Assembly (NCBI GenBank): GCA_023140035.1
Contig: JAGLML010000070.1
Coordinates: 1-6,154 of the forward strand
Reading direction: 5' to 3'
DNA from: Thermoplasmatales archaeon
GTDB lineage: Archaea; Thermoplasmatota; E2; DHVEG-1
DNA: 6,154 bases
How positions within the stretch are numbered: position 1 is the stretch's first letter; the number at the start of each line of letters is the position of its first letter. A model generated the notes under the pieces. It was not told where the DNA came from. It saw only the letters and a program-made list of their open reading frames with translations, and ran no database searches. This document shows, piece after piece, positions 1 to 5,622 of this stretch. The translations under genes were made by a program, and so were the position numbers.

Positions 1-209
1 AAATTTGTTGGCAATTTTATAAAAAGGTTGCAATTTCCTAAAGGAGGGAAATTTGCTGGGTTTACCGTTTTATCATTACCGATTTTTTCTTCTGGAGAAT
101 TTTTGAAAATTGTTACGAATTGTGCGTTTACAACAGGTATAAATGCCACAGAAACAAGAACAAATGTTATTCCAAATACAACAGCTTCCTTAATCGAAAC
201 CTCGCTCAT
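1..209 (-). CDS. N-terminus of a secreted protein, truncated by the window edge
   Basis: The minus-strand frame opens at ATG (209-207) and stays open for 69 codons to the window edge, so only the N-terminus is visible. GGAGG at 220-216 lies six bases before the ATG and fixes the start. The protein begins MSEVSIKEAVVFG and has a hydrophobic stretch at about residues 9-28 ending in VVNA, a good Sec signal peptide with cleavage expected after Ala29. The mature part (QFVTIFKNSPEEK, then a Pro/Asn-rich stretch with one Cys at about residue 60) matches no family I recognise. An AT-rich promoter region lies upstream. The gene appears to be a separate transcription unit, because about 260 bases separate it from the nearest upstream candidate gene. 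Export is well supported; the function is unknown. Confidence 0.75.
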   Translation of the reverse strand, partial: MSEVSIKEAVVFGITFVLVSVAFIPVVNAQFVTIFKNSPEEKIGNDKTVNPANFPPLGNCNLFIKLPTN

Positions 210-215
210 TTTAGT

Positions 216-220
216 CCTCC
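216..220 (-). promoter_or_regulatory. Ribosome binding site of the left-edge secreted protein
   Basis: The minus strand reads GGAGG, six bases before the ATG at 209-207. It is a full anti-16S match and supports this start. Confidence 0.75.
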
Positions 221-255
221 CATTAATGGTATTTTGTAACCACAATACGTTCAAA

Positions 256-268
256 TAATATAAATATA
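256..268 (-). promoter_or_regulatory. Candidate TATA box for the left-edge secreted gene
   Basis: The minus strand carries AATATATTTATATTATT here. A start of transcription about 25 bases downstream, near 232-238, would give a leader of about 25 bases that includes the GGAGG site. The surrounding DNA (about 256-360) is almost all A and T, so the exact box cannot be fixed by eye. Confidence 0.5.
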
Positions 269-359
269 TTGATTAAAATTTAGATTAAAAATATTTTTTA
301 AATTGCAATATTTGTTAAATATAATTGATTATAAATAAATTCTTATTTGCAAATATTTA

Positions 360-387
360 TCCTGCAAATCTATAATTTTGTAACATT
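360..387. repeat. Repeat B, copy 2 (28 bases)
   Basis: On the plus strand it begins TCCTGCAAATCTATAATTTT and ends TAACATT. It matches the copy at 858-885 at 24 of 28 positions. A short partial match (TCCTACAAAT) occurs at 443-452. Here the repeat is followed on the minus strand by AT-rich DNA and no gene start, unlike copy 1. Confidence 0.6.
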
Positions 388-411
388 CCCCTTATTAAAA
401 ATCTTCACTCT

Positions 412-440
412 CTACTTTTTCCCCTGAACATAGGGAGTTA
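412..440. repeat. Direct repeat A, copy 2 (29 bases)
   Basis: The plus strand reads CTACTTTTT followed by CCCCTGAACATAGGGAGTTA. It matches 642-670 at 28 of 29 positions, and the copies are 230 bases apart. The core CCCT-GAACAT-AGGG can form a 4-bp hairpin with a six-base loop. On the minus strand the repeat contains an ATG-initiated reading MFRGKSR, which stops after eight codons in this copy. Confidence 0.8.
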
Positions 441-473
441 AATCCTACAAATGGTAAGCTCAGATTAAGAATG

Positions 474-563
474 TTACATTAGAAAAAATGGAAGCAATAT
501 CAGCCCAACAACGGTCATAAGCCATATTACAATCACTAGTGAACCTATTAAACATTTATTCAT
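474..563 (-). CDS. Candidate 29-aa single-helix membrane peptide
   Basis: The minus strand reads ATG (563-561) through 29 codons to TAA (476-474). The peptide begins MNKCLIGSLVIVIWL and ends LILLPFFLM. After a short polar head with one Lys and one Cys it is one uninterrupted hydrophobic segment (residues 5-29), a textbook single membrane span with no charged residue inside. No Shine-Dalgarno site precedes the ATG. However, a TATA-like TTTATAG is centred about 27 bases upstream (586-595), where it should be for a leaderless archaeal transcript starting at the ATG. It lies between the two copies of repeat A. AT-rich DNA can produce hydrophobic reading frames by chance, so the call is tentative and no function is proposed. 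Confidence 0.4.
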   Translation of the reverse strand: MNKCLIGSLVIVIWLMTVVGLILLPFFLM

Positions 564-585
564 TATCTTTTATTTTGTTTTACTG

Positions 586-595
586 CCTATAAAGG
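586..595 (-). promoter_or_regulatory. TATA-like box before the 29-aa membrane peptide
   Basis: The minus strand reads CCTTTATAGG, centred about 27 bases before the ATG at 563. This is standard archaeal TATA-to-start spacing if transcription begins at the ATG itself. Confidence 0.4.
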
Positions 596-641
596 GATTG
601 TTGTACAACTGTTATCCATTCTTTTTTGTATCCTTTCTCCC

Positions 642-670
642 CTACTTTTACCCCTGAACATAGGGAGTTA
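642..670. repeat. Direct repeat A, copy 1 (29 bases)
   Basis: The plus strand reads CTACTTTTA followed by CCCCTGAACATAGGGAGTTA. It is the partner of 412-440 and differs at one base. It starts about 20 bases after the zinc-ribbon stop codon. On the minus strand its ATG (661-659) opens a 24-codon frame beginning MFRGKSRGERIQ and ending at TAG (589-587), without a recognisable ribosome binding site. Confidence 0.8.
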
Positions 671-675
671 CGGTT

Positions 676-681
676 AAAAAA
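676..681 (-). terminator. T-run after the zinc-ribbon gene
   Basis: Six consecutive T residues on the minus strand lie about ten bases after the TAA stop at 693-691. Archaeal termination commonly uses T-tracts without a hairpin. The tract is short, so the call is modest. Confidence 0.4.
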
Positions 682-690
682 CACCTTTAA

Positions 691-849
691 TTATTTCCAT
701 TTTTGTACCTTACCACCCGTCTGTATCAATGTTTTACCACAATTAGGACATACCAATTTGCTGTCTCCTCTTCTCTTAACAGTATCTTCATTTCCTTTAC
801 TAGAAAAAGGTAAAGACCAACCGCATGCCCTGCATTTAATGTGAATCAA
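691..849 (-). CDS. 52-aa zinc-ribbon protein with TTG start
   Basis: The minus-strand frame starts at TTG (849-847) and stops at TAA (693-691). GGAG at 860-857 lies seven bases upstream. No ATG lies in this frame, which is why a standard ATG search misses the gene. The peptide begins (M)IHIKCRACGWSLPF and contains two paired-cysteine knuckles, CRAC at residues 6-9 and CPNC at 34-37, separated by a polar, basic stretch (KGNEDTVKRRGDSK). This CxxCG...CxxCG layout is that of a zinc ribbon with a beta-hairpin fold. The C-terminus is Lys/Gln/Trp-rich (GGKVQKWK). Small archaeal zinc ribbons usually act in the cytoplasm as nucleic-acid or protein adaptors; which role applies here is unknown. The gene is 51 bases after the lipoprotein stop, so it may be the third gene of the protease operon. 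Confidence 0.75.
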   Translation of the reverse strand: MIHIKCRACGWSLPFSSKGNEDTVKRRGDSKLVCPNCGKTLIQTGGKVQKWK

Positions 850-856
850 CCTTTGT

Positions 857-860
857 CTCC
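857..860 (-). promoter_or_regulatory. Ribosome binding site deciding the TTG start
   Basis: The minus strand reads TAGGAG with GGAG at 860-857, seven bases before TTG at 849-847. It is the main evidence for choosing this non-ATG start. The site lies at the end of repeat B copy 1. Confidence 0.6.
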
Positions 861-885
861 TACAAATCTACAATTTAATAACATT
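858..885. repeat. Repeat B, copy 1 (28 bases)
   Basis: On the plus strand it begins TCCTACAAATCTACAATTTA and ends TAACATT, matching 360-387 at 24 of 28 positions. It lies between the lipoprotein stop and the zinc-ribbon start and overlaps the zinc-ribbon ribosome binding site. It could be a duplicated leader or promoter segment. Confidence 0.6.
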
Positions 886-900
886 TATCAAGATGGTTAT

Positions 901-1269
901 TCATTTTCTCCACCAAATAGTTAAGCCACCAGATATTTCTATCTCAAGTGTATCTGAATCTCTGAATTCATATTGATATACTTCTGTGTTTTTAACTCCT
1001 GAAATTTCTAGAGTTATGTTTAGTAAGTTATCCTTTGTATCGTATGTTCCGTCATACTGTAAAGTCCCACTCATAAAAGACACTGTTCCATCTTCATAAA
1101 ATGCCATAACTCCTCCTTCTTCCATATCCCATTGTCCAATAATTGAATGCGATGTAAGTGGTATGTTAGTATCTGCAGAGTCCTTATTATTATCGGAAGT
1201 TGTGCATCCACTCAACCCAACGGACAAGAGCAGAACAGCTATTCCAATTATCATTATTTTTTTGTTCAT
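901..1269 (-). CDS. Small surface lipoprotein downstream of the protease
   Basis: This 122-aa protein starts at ATG (1269-1267), with AAGGAGG at 1280-1274 immediately upstream. Residues 1-21 are a lipoprotein signal peptide: MNKKIM, a hydrophobic core, then the lipobox LSGC, so Cys22 is the expected lipid-modified N-terminus. A polar Asp/Asn/Ser/Thr spacer (23-42) follows. Residues 43-122 form one small beta-rich domain opening IIGQWDM, with an FYEDGTV turn, a TYDTKDNLLNITL strand pair and the ending IWWRK. The GxW...DGT...G.Y pattern resembles the lipocalin-like DUF5640-type lipoproteins of archaea and bacteria; this is a pattern match by eye. The gene lies 24 bases after the protease stop on the same strand and is expected to be cotranscribed. 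A protein held on the outer membrane face next to a tethered protease could bind its substrate or modulate it; that role is inference. Confidence 0.85.
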   Translation of the reverse strand: MNKKIMIIGIAVLLLSVGLSGCTTSDNNKDSADTNIPLTSHSIIGQWDMEEGGVMAFYEDGTVSFMSGTLQYDGTYDTKDNLLNITLEISGVKNTEVYQYEFRDSDTLEIEISGGLTIWWRK

Positions 1270-1273
1270 ATTT

Positions 1274-1280
1274 CCTCCTT
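1274..1280 (-). promoter_or_regulatory. Ribosome binding site of the lipoprotein gene
   Basis: The minus strand reads AAGGAGG four bases before the ATG. It sits in the 24-base gap after the protease TGA, so the lipoprotein can be translated efficiently from a shared transcript. Confidence 0.8.
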
Positions 1281-1293
1281 CAGATCTATACTT

Positions 1294-4200
1294 TCAGAAA
1301 TATTCTTTCTTGTAAAGATATACAATGATAGCTATTACTGCTATTGCTATAACTATCACTACTATCATTATCCAAGGAATTTCATCTTCTCCTCTCTTAT
1401 AAGTCGCTAAACCATCTACAAGATCATAAGTGTAATTCCAATCTCCATCTCCATTAGTATCAATTAAGTATTTTCCATCTTCTTGCCCAAGTTCTGTCTC
1501 TATGTTTTTACCGTGGAAAGTATCATAGATGCTATCGGCGTCATCGTCAGTAATATATCCGATATCTCCTACTATATGGGCATCTATCAAGACCGTGTAT
1601 CTTGTGATATCTGAAGGTGTTTGATTATCATACGCTTGAACACTTATTGTATATTTCCCTGCAACGGTCCAGATATGTGTTTGCGTTGCTGCCGTGCCAT
1701 TTGGTAGGAACTCTGTTGTGTTTGTAGTTCCATCGCCCCAATCGAAGTGATATTGTATGGTGTCATTGTCTTCATCTGTAGATACAGCTGTATAGGTATA
1801 TTCAGTGTTTTGTGTTCCATCTTGGGGCCCATCGACATCAGGGGTAGAAGGTATCCTGTTTGGCTGACTTATAACAGCAGTAGTCTCATAGGAACCTTCG
1901 GCACCTACATCGTCTGACACTATTAAGATAACAGTATATGTTCCTGGACTGGAGTATATATGTGTAATTATTTCTCCAGTTCCGTTAGTGCCATCCCCAA
2001 AAACCCAGAACCACGAAGTGATATTTCCGTCTGAATCAGAACTTTGCGTTCCATCAAACTCTAATTCACTATCGACAAAGCTATAGTACGGCCCACCTGC
2101 ATTAGCAATTGGAATGCTATTTTGTGGGGGTGGAGGAGGATTGCCGTCCCCACCACCATTACCTCCATTACCGCCTCCACCACTTTTGGTTGGCGTACCA
2201 CTTTCAGAATTCGATTTTTCTCCTCCATTTCCAGATGTGTCAACTGCTAAAACTTGATAAGTGTATGATTGATCATTGGTCAAGCCAGTGTCTTGATGAG
2301 AAGTAGTTGTTCTGTTTATCAAAAATTCGTTATCTCGATAAATTCTGTAATGTTCAACCTCTATATTATCAGTTGCTTCATCCCAGGAGAGACTAAGTTT
2401 TCCATCCTTGGCATCAGTTACAGTTAAACCTGTTACTTTTGACGGAGATTCATTATCTCCTCCAAGTGCGAGTGGTGTGAGATGCCAAGCATTAACCCAA
2501 CAGTACCCCTCATATCCACTCTGGTTATAAGTTGTATTTACACCAGTATTATTGTAAAGTTGCCATTCCCCTGTAGCATCATTCCAGAAATAGATACCTA
2601 ACAATTGACTTTCATCAATGTTAGAATTATTCAAATCATCTTGAGTATAATAAATGGTGATATTTACGGGCCAGAGTATGGTGCTTTCATTTTCAACTTC
2701 AACATCAACATATTTACCAATAGAAGTTATATTACCTGAAATGTCTTCACCTGTTGGATTTCCAGAATACTTTGATATGTTAATGATTGTAGAAGCTGTT
2801 GTATTTATTGCAACAATAATATCTGTCTCGTTTTGTAAATCTATTGTTGTTTCATTACCATCCAAAGGTATAATATAGGTTTCTTTTGTGACGATTTGTT
2901 TTGTGATGGAACTGCTATCACCATCGTTATCTGTCACTGTTAATGTAACGTTGTAGGTTAGATTATCTGAGTATTGGTGTATTGTATTCACATCATATGA
3001 AACATTACCATCTCCAAAATCCCATGTCCAGTTGACAATGGTTCCATCGAGATCAATTGAAGTATCATTGAATTGAACTACATCATTTACAGTTGGAATG
3101 GATGGAGTATGTATGAAATTAGCTATTGGTGGATCATTAATAATCAGAATTTGGGTTGCATCCTGTGACCATTCCCCATCGTCATCTTTTACTTTAAAAG
3201 AAATGGTATGCATTCCAAGTGATATTGCACTGGTATTAAAGGATGGTTGGGTGCTCAGAAGTCCATCCATACTAGAATTCCATTGCCAAGCAAATATTGT
3301 TCCATCGGTATCTGTTCCATGACCATCGAAAAACACCGTTTCTCCATATATTGCAGGATTTGGATTTATAGAATCTATGTGTGCAGTTGGTGGATTATTA
3401 AGCACAGTAACATCATCTGAAAATGTATCAGTTGCACCATGGTTATCTGTAACTGACAGCATTACTGTGTATATTCCATCATCTCCGTACTGGTGTATTG
3501 TATTCGCATCATATGAAACATTACCATCTCCAAAATCCCATGTCCAATTTACAATACTGCCGTCAGGATCATAGGAAGTACTATTGAAAAAAATGCTATC
3601 TTGTGTTGTCGGGTCCAGTGGCTCGTAGGTGAAGTCGGCATTTGGAGGTTGATTAATAGTGTTAAATGCAGCCCATACATTGATTCTTCCAGAACCATAT
3701 AAATTGTCTTTCCCTCCTGGACCGAGATCTAATGCCGTTGATTCTAATTTATTTTGCAATTCGTTTGCTGTAAGAGAAAAATCAACACTCTTTAATAATG
3801 CTGCAGCACCAGCAGTATGTGGTGCTGATGCTGAAGTTCCATAAAAGGGATTAGGATATGCATATGTTGAAACCCCATCTGGAGCTGTAACATCTGGCTT
3901 TGTTCTTCCATCGTTTGTCGGTCCTCTTGAACTAAAGCTTTCCAATGAATCATCCTGCCAGTAGGTAGCACCTATTGTCATTGACCCAAACGCATCAGCA
4001 GGACATGTTAAACTACTTTCAGGATGATTTGATGTTTGAAAATTGTTGGTGAAACTATAGAGTTCAAAATGAACATTCTGTGTTGCTGAATATCTTTGAA
4101 TAACGACTTGATAATTATCACCATATGGCACATATCCACCGATAGATTCTACTGGTGGTTGTGTCCCTGATTGGGTATTTTCCGACCATCCAACTAAGTT

Positions 4201-5301
4201 TAAATTACTATCAAATAGATATAAATTATAATCCTGATTTGAACTAGGCCAATCATTCCAACTTAATCCAAGATGAACAAGTCCTCCAGTAGGAATATAT
4301 TCTAAAACTAGTGTTTCAAATGGGGGATTAAATTCATGAAAACCATCTCCATCGCCATCAGTGAAATATCCTTCATAATGTCTAGTGGCTGAATTCCCTA
4401 TCGAAGTAATAAATAATATGCCGTTATTTCGAGCATTATCAACTATGCCACATACATCTCCTATTGAGGAATATCCAATGCCATCGTAATCGTTGATGCA
4501 AATAAAACCAACTGAAAAACTTATAATGTCAACACCGACAGAAATTGCATGAGATACTGCATTATTCAACTCAGATATTGTATCAAAGTTGTAGAGATAT
4601 AAATCAGCCTGTGGCGCTACATCTAATACAATTTCAGCACAAGCACAGCCATGTTTTTCACCGCATTCAATATCGCCATCTGCTCTAAATGACTGAACTT
4701 CTGCAATGCGTGCAGATGGTAGTTCTGGATTATTGTAATAATTTTGGAAGCCTAAATCTATGATTGCAATCTTTACCCCACTGCCATAAATTCCTTCGTT
4801 ATGAATTAAATTAGCTCCGATGACAGTAACTCCCTCACTCATGATATCGAGAGGATGAGGCTTAACAGGACTTCTGATACATTGAACATATTCTTCTTCA
4901 GATAGGCTGTCTATAAGATTAATTGGGATTAAAACTTGAACTAAAGATTTATAATGATTCTCAATCTTAATATTTTCATCAAATGCTATCAATGAACCTA
5001 GTTCATCTTCACTTGATAGAATTATTTCTAATCGAACTTTATCATCGACAAAAGCAAAATCTCTTATCGATGATTTTTCAAAATACTCTAGTTCCTCTCC
5101 TGCATAATTCCTCAATAGATTTTCGACACTTTGTTCAAGTTTCTCATTTCTAGATTCTTTATGTGATAAAATATTGTAGATTTTTTCGTAACTGATATTT
5201 TGATCTTCTTGATTCGCAACGCCAAAATTGTTAAAAATTCCTAAGAAAAGTGCAATAACAATAACAAATATTATTAATTTTTTCACATCTACACATTTCA
5301 C
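1294..5301 (-). CDS. Membrane-anchored subtilisin-family (S8) protease with PKD and FN3 domains
   Basis: This 1335-aa extracellular serine protease starts at GTG (5301-5299), with GGAGG seven bases upstream, and ends at TGA. Order of parts: signal segment 7-29; propeptide-like region about 35-150; S8 catalytic domain about 155-550; PKD-like domains about 552-634, 637-721 (degenerate, lacking the WDFGDG core) and 723-805; a beta domain of unknown type 806-948; FN3 951-1037; Gly/Pro linker 1040-1061; PKD-like domains 1062-1145 and 1148-1241; an acidic calcium-binding-like module 1246-1300; membrane helix about 1308-1330; cytoplasmic tail KKEYF. The catalytic residues are present: Asp182 (IAIIDLGF), His217 (EKHGCACAEI), oxyanion Asn303 (SIGNSA) and Ser490 (YGTSASAPHTAG). 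A beta-rich insertion with a DGDGDG loop (315-320) occupies about 310-420 between Asn303 and Ser490. Many NxS/T sites suggest glycosylation. The product should be tethered outside the cell and cleave proteins or peptides; the substrate is unknown. PKD1 and PKD3 are nearly identical at DNA level. Confidence 0.93.
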   Translation of the reverse strand: MKCVDVKKLIIFVIVIALFLGIFNNFGVANQEDQNISYEKIYNILSHKESRNEKLEQSVENLLRNYAGEELEYFEKSSIRDFAFVDDKVRLEIILSSEDELGSLIAFDENIKIENHYKSLVQVLIPINLIDSLSEEEYVQCIRSPVKPHPLDIMSEGVTVIGANLIHNEGIYGSGVKIAIIDLGFQNYYNNPELPSARIAEVQSFRADGDIECGEKHGCACAEIVLDVAPQADLYLYNFDTISELNNAVSHAISVGVDIISFSVGFICINDYDGIGYSSIGDVCGIVDNARNNGILFITSIGNSATRHYEGYFTDGDGDGFHEFNPPFETLVLEYIPTGGLVHLGLSWNDWPSSNQDYNLYLFDSNLNLVGWSENTQSGTQPPVESIGGYVPYGDNYQVVIQRYSATQNVHFELYSFTNNFQTSNHPESSLTCPADAFGSMTIGATYWQDDSLESFSSRGPTNDGRTKPDVTAPDGVSTYAYPNPFYGTSASAPHTAGAAALLKSVDFSLTANELQNKLESTALDLGPGGKDNLYGSGRINVWAAFNTINQPPNADFTYEPLDPTTQDSIFFNSTSYDPDGSIVNWTWDFGDGNVSYDANTIHQYGDDGIYTVMLSVTDNHGATDTFSDDVTVLNNPPTAHIDSINPNPAIYGETVFFDGHGTDTDGTIFAWQWNSSMDGLLSTQPSFNTSAISLGMHTISFKVKDDDGEWSQDATQILIINDPPIANFIHTPSIPTVNDVVQFNDTSIDLDGTIVNWTWDFGDGNVSYDVNTIHQYSDNLTYNVTLTVTDNDGDSSSITKQIVTKETYIIPLDGNETTIDLQNETDIIVAINTTASTIINISKYSGNPTGEDISGNITSIGKYVDVEVENESTILWPVNITIYYTQDDLNNSNIDESQLLGIYFWNDATGEWQLYNNTGVNTTYNQSGYEGYCWVNAWHLTPLALGGDNESPSKVTGLTVTDAKDGKLSLSWDEATDNIEVEHYRIYRDNEFLINRTTTSHQDTGLTNDQSYTYQVLAVDTSGNGGEKSNSESGTPTKSGGGGNGGNGGGDGNPPPPPQNSIPIANAGGPYYSFVDSELEFDGTQSSDSDGNITSWFWVFGDGTNGTGEIITHIYSSPGTYTVILIVSDDVGAEGSYETTAVISQPNRIPSTPDVDGPQDGTQNTEYTYTAVSTDEDNDTIQYHFDWGDGTTNTTEFLPNGTAATQTHIWTVAGKYTISVQAYDNQTPSDITRYTVLIDAHIVGDIGYITDDDADSIYDTFHGKNIETELGQEDGKYLIDTNGDGDWNYTYDLVDGLATYKRGEDEIPWIMIVVIVIAIAVIAIIVYLYKKEYF
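2972..3030. repeat. Internal repeat in the protease gene, PKD3 copy
   Basis: These 59 bases match 3488-3546 at 57 positions. They encode the PKD core WTWDFGDGNVSYD and NTIHQY of the third PKD domain. Confidence 0.9.
3488..3546. repeat. Internal repeat in the protease gene, PKD1 copy
   Basis: This is the partner of 2972-3030, differing at two bases, one of which changes Ala to Val in the encoded domain. The flanking parts of the two PKD domains are much less alike. Confidence 0.9.
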
Positions 5302-5308
5302 ACATTAT

Positions 5309-5313
5309 CCTCC
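5309..5313 (-). promoter_or_regulatory. Ribosome binding site deciding the protease GTG start
   Basis: The minus strand reads GGAGG seven bases before GTG (5301-5299). A nearby ATG at 5305-5303 is in another frame that soon stops, so the GTG is the real start. Confidence 0.8.
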
Positions 5314-5374
5314 ATTTCCTGATCTAATAAGTTAATACATTATTCTCCCGTACCTATTCAAATAGATTGTATAA

Positions 5375-5384
5375 TATATAAATA
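5375..5384 (-). promoter_or_regulatory. TATA box of the protease operon
   Basis: The minus strand reads GGAAGGTAGTATTTATATA: a clear TATTTATATA box preceded by a purine-rich stretch like an archaeal B-recognition element. Transcription would begin near 5353, giving a leader of about 50 bases before the GTG start. Confidence 0.65.
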
Positions 5385-5481
5385 CTACCTTCCATAACAA
5401 AACCAGACTGATTTTATTTCTACATTGTTAACTAAAATCCTTGTGTCCTCTTTTTCTTTTAGATGATTAGGTCACTATTTC

Positions 5482-5486
5482 AAAAA
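5482..5486 (-). terminator. Weak T-run after the 33-aa gene
   Basis: Five T residues on the minus strand lie about nine bases after the TAG stop (5498-5496), with no hairpin. Termination here would separate the small gene from the protease, which has its own TATA box. Confidence 0.3.
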
Positions 5487-5495
5487 GGTTTGTAT

Positions 5496-5597
5496 CTAGT
5501 CTTCATCCCAATCATATGGTTTATAGCGATAATCATCAGAAACTTCTTTGATTTTTACCAAAAAACCTTTTTTATTAATCCTGACAACTGCAACCAT
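5496..5597 (-). CDS. 33-aa charged protein of unknown function
   Basis: The minus-strand frame starts at ATG (5597-5595) and stops at TAG (5498-5496). GAGGTGA at 5608-5602, a near-perfect archaeal ribosome binding site, lies four bases upstream and is the strongest evidence that the frame is translated. The peptide begins MVAVVRINKKGFLVKIKE and ends YDWDED. A basic, beta-prone first half is followed by an acidic, Tyr-rich tail, with no Cys, signal peptide or membrane span, so it should be cytoplasmic. I recognise no family. The protease GTG is about 195 bases downstream and has its own promoter, so a shared operon is not required. A plus-strand frame covering the same DNA has no ribosome binding site and is taken as its shadow. 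Confidence 0.6.
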   Translation of the reverse strand: MVAVVRINKKGFLVKIKEVSDDYRYKPYDWDED

Positions 5598-5601
5598 AGA
5601 G

Positions 5602-5608
5602 TCACCTC
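5602..5608 (-). promoter_or_regulatory. Ribosome binding site of the 33-aa gene
   Basis: The minus strand reads GAGGTGA four bases before the ATG, closely complementary to the archaeal 16S 3' end. Confidence 0.7.
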
Positions 5609-5622
5609 AAATATCAAATTTC

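Noticed and set aside
28..258. Plus-strand 76-codon frame
   Set aside because: It is opposite the secreted protein at 1-209, which has GGAGG and a clear signal peptide. The AGGAGGG before it belongs to coding sequence on the other strand and lies downstream of the putative ATG.
345..354. 10-base palindrome ATTTGCAAAT as an operator
   Set aside because: Palindromes of this size are expected in such AT-rich DNA, and it is about 80 bases from the candidate TATA box with no second copy of the full palindrome.
412..670. CRISPR-like array
   Set aside because: There are only two copies, with a 200-base spacing that holds other features; no regular spacers and no cas genes are seen.
642..670. Rho-independent-style terminator hairpin in repeat A
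   Set aside because: The stem is only 4 bp, and neither strand has a convincing T-run directly after the stem.
580..693. Possible readthrough extension of the zinc-ribbon frame past its TAA (about 35 further codons ending SLYRQ)
   Set aside because: The frame stays open by a length expected by chance, begins with a normal TAA and T-run, and shows no sign of recoding.
626..844. Plus-strand 72-codon frame
   Set aside because: It is the antisense of the zinc-ribbon gene, has no ribosome binding site, and its Pro/Leu/Phe-rich composition looks like a shadow.
1147..1410. Plus-strand 87-codon frame rich in Tyr and His
   Set aside because: It is the antisense of the lipoprotein signal peptide and the protease membrane helix, and its composition is a by-product of the opposite strand.
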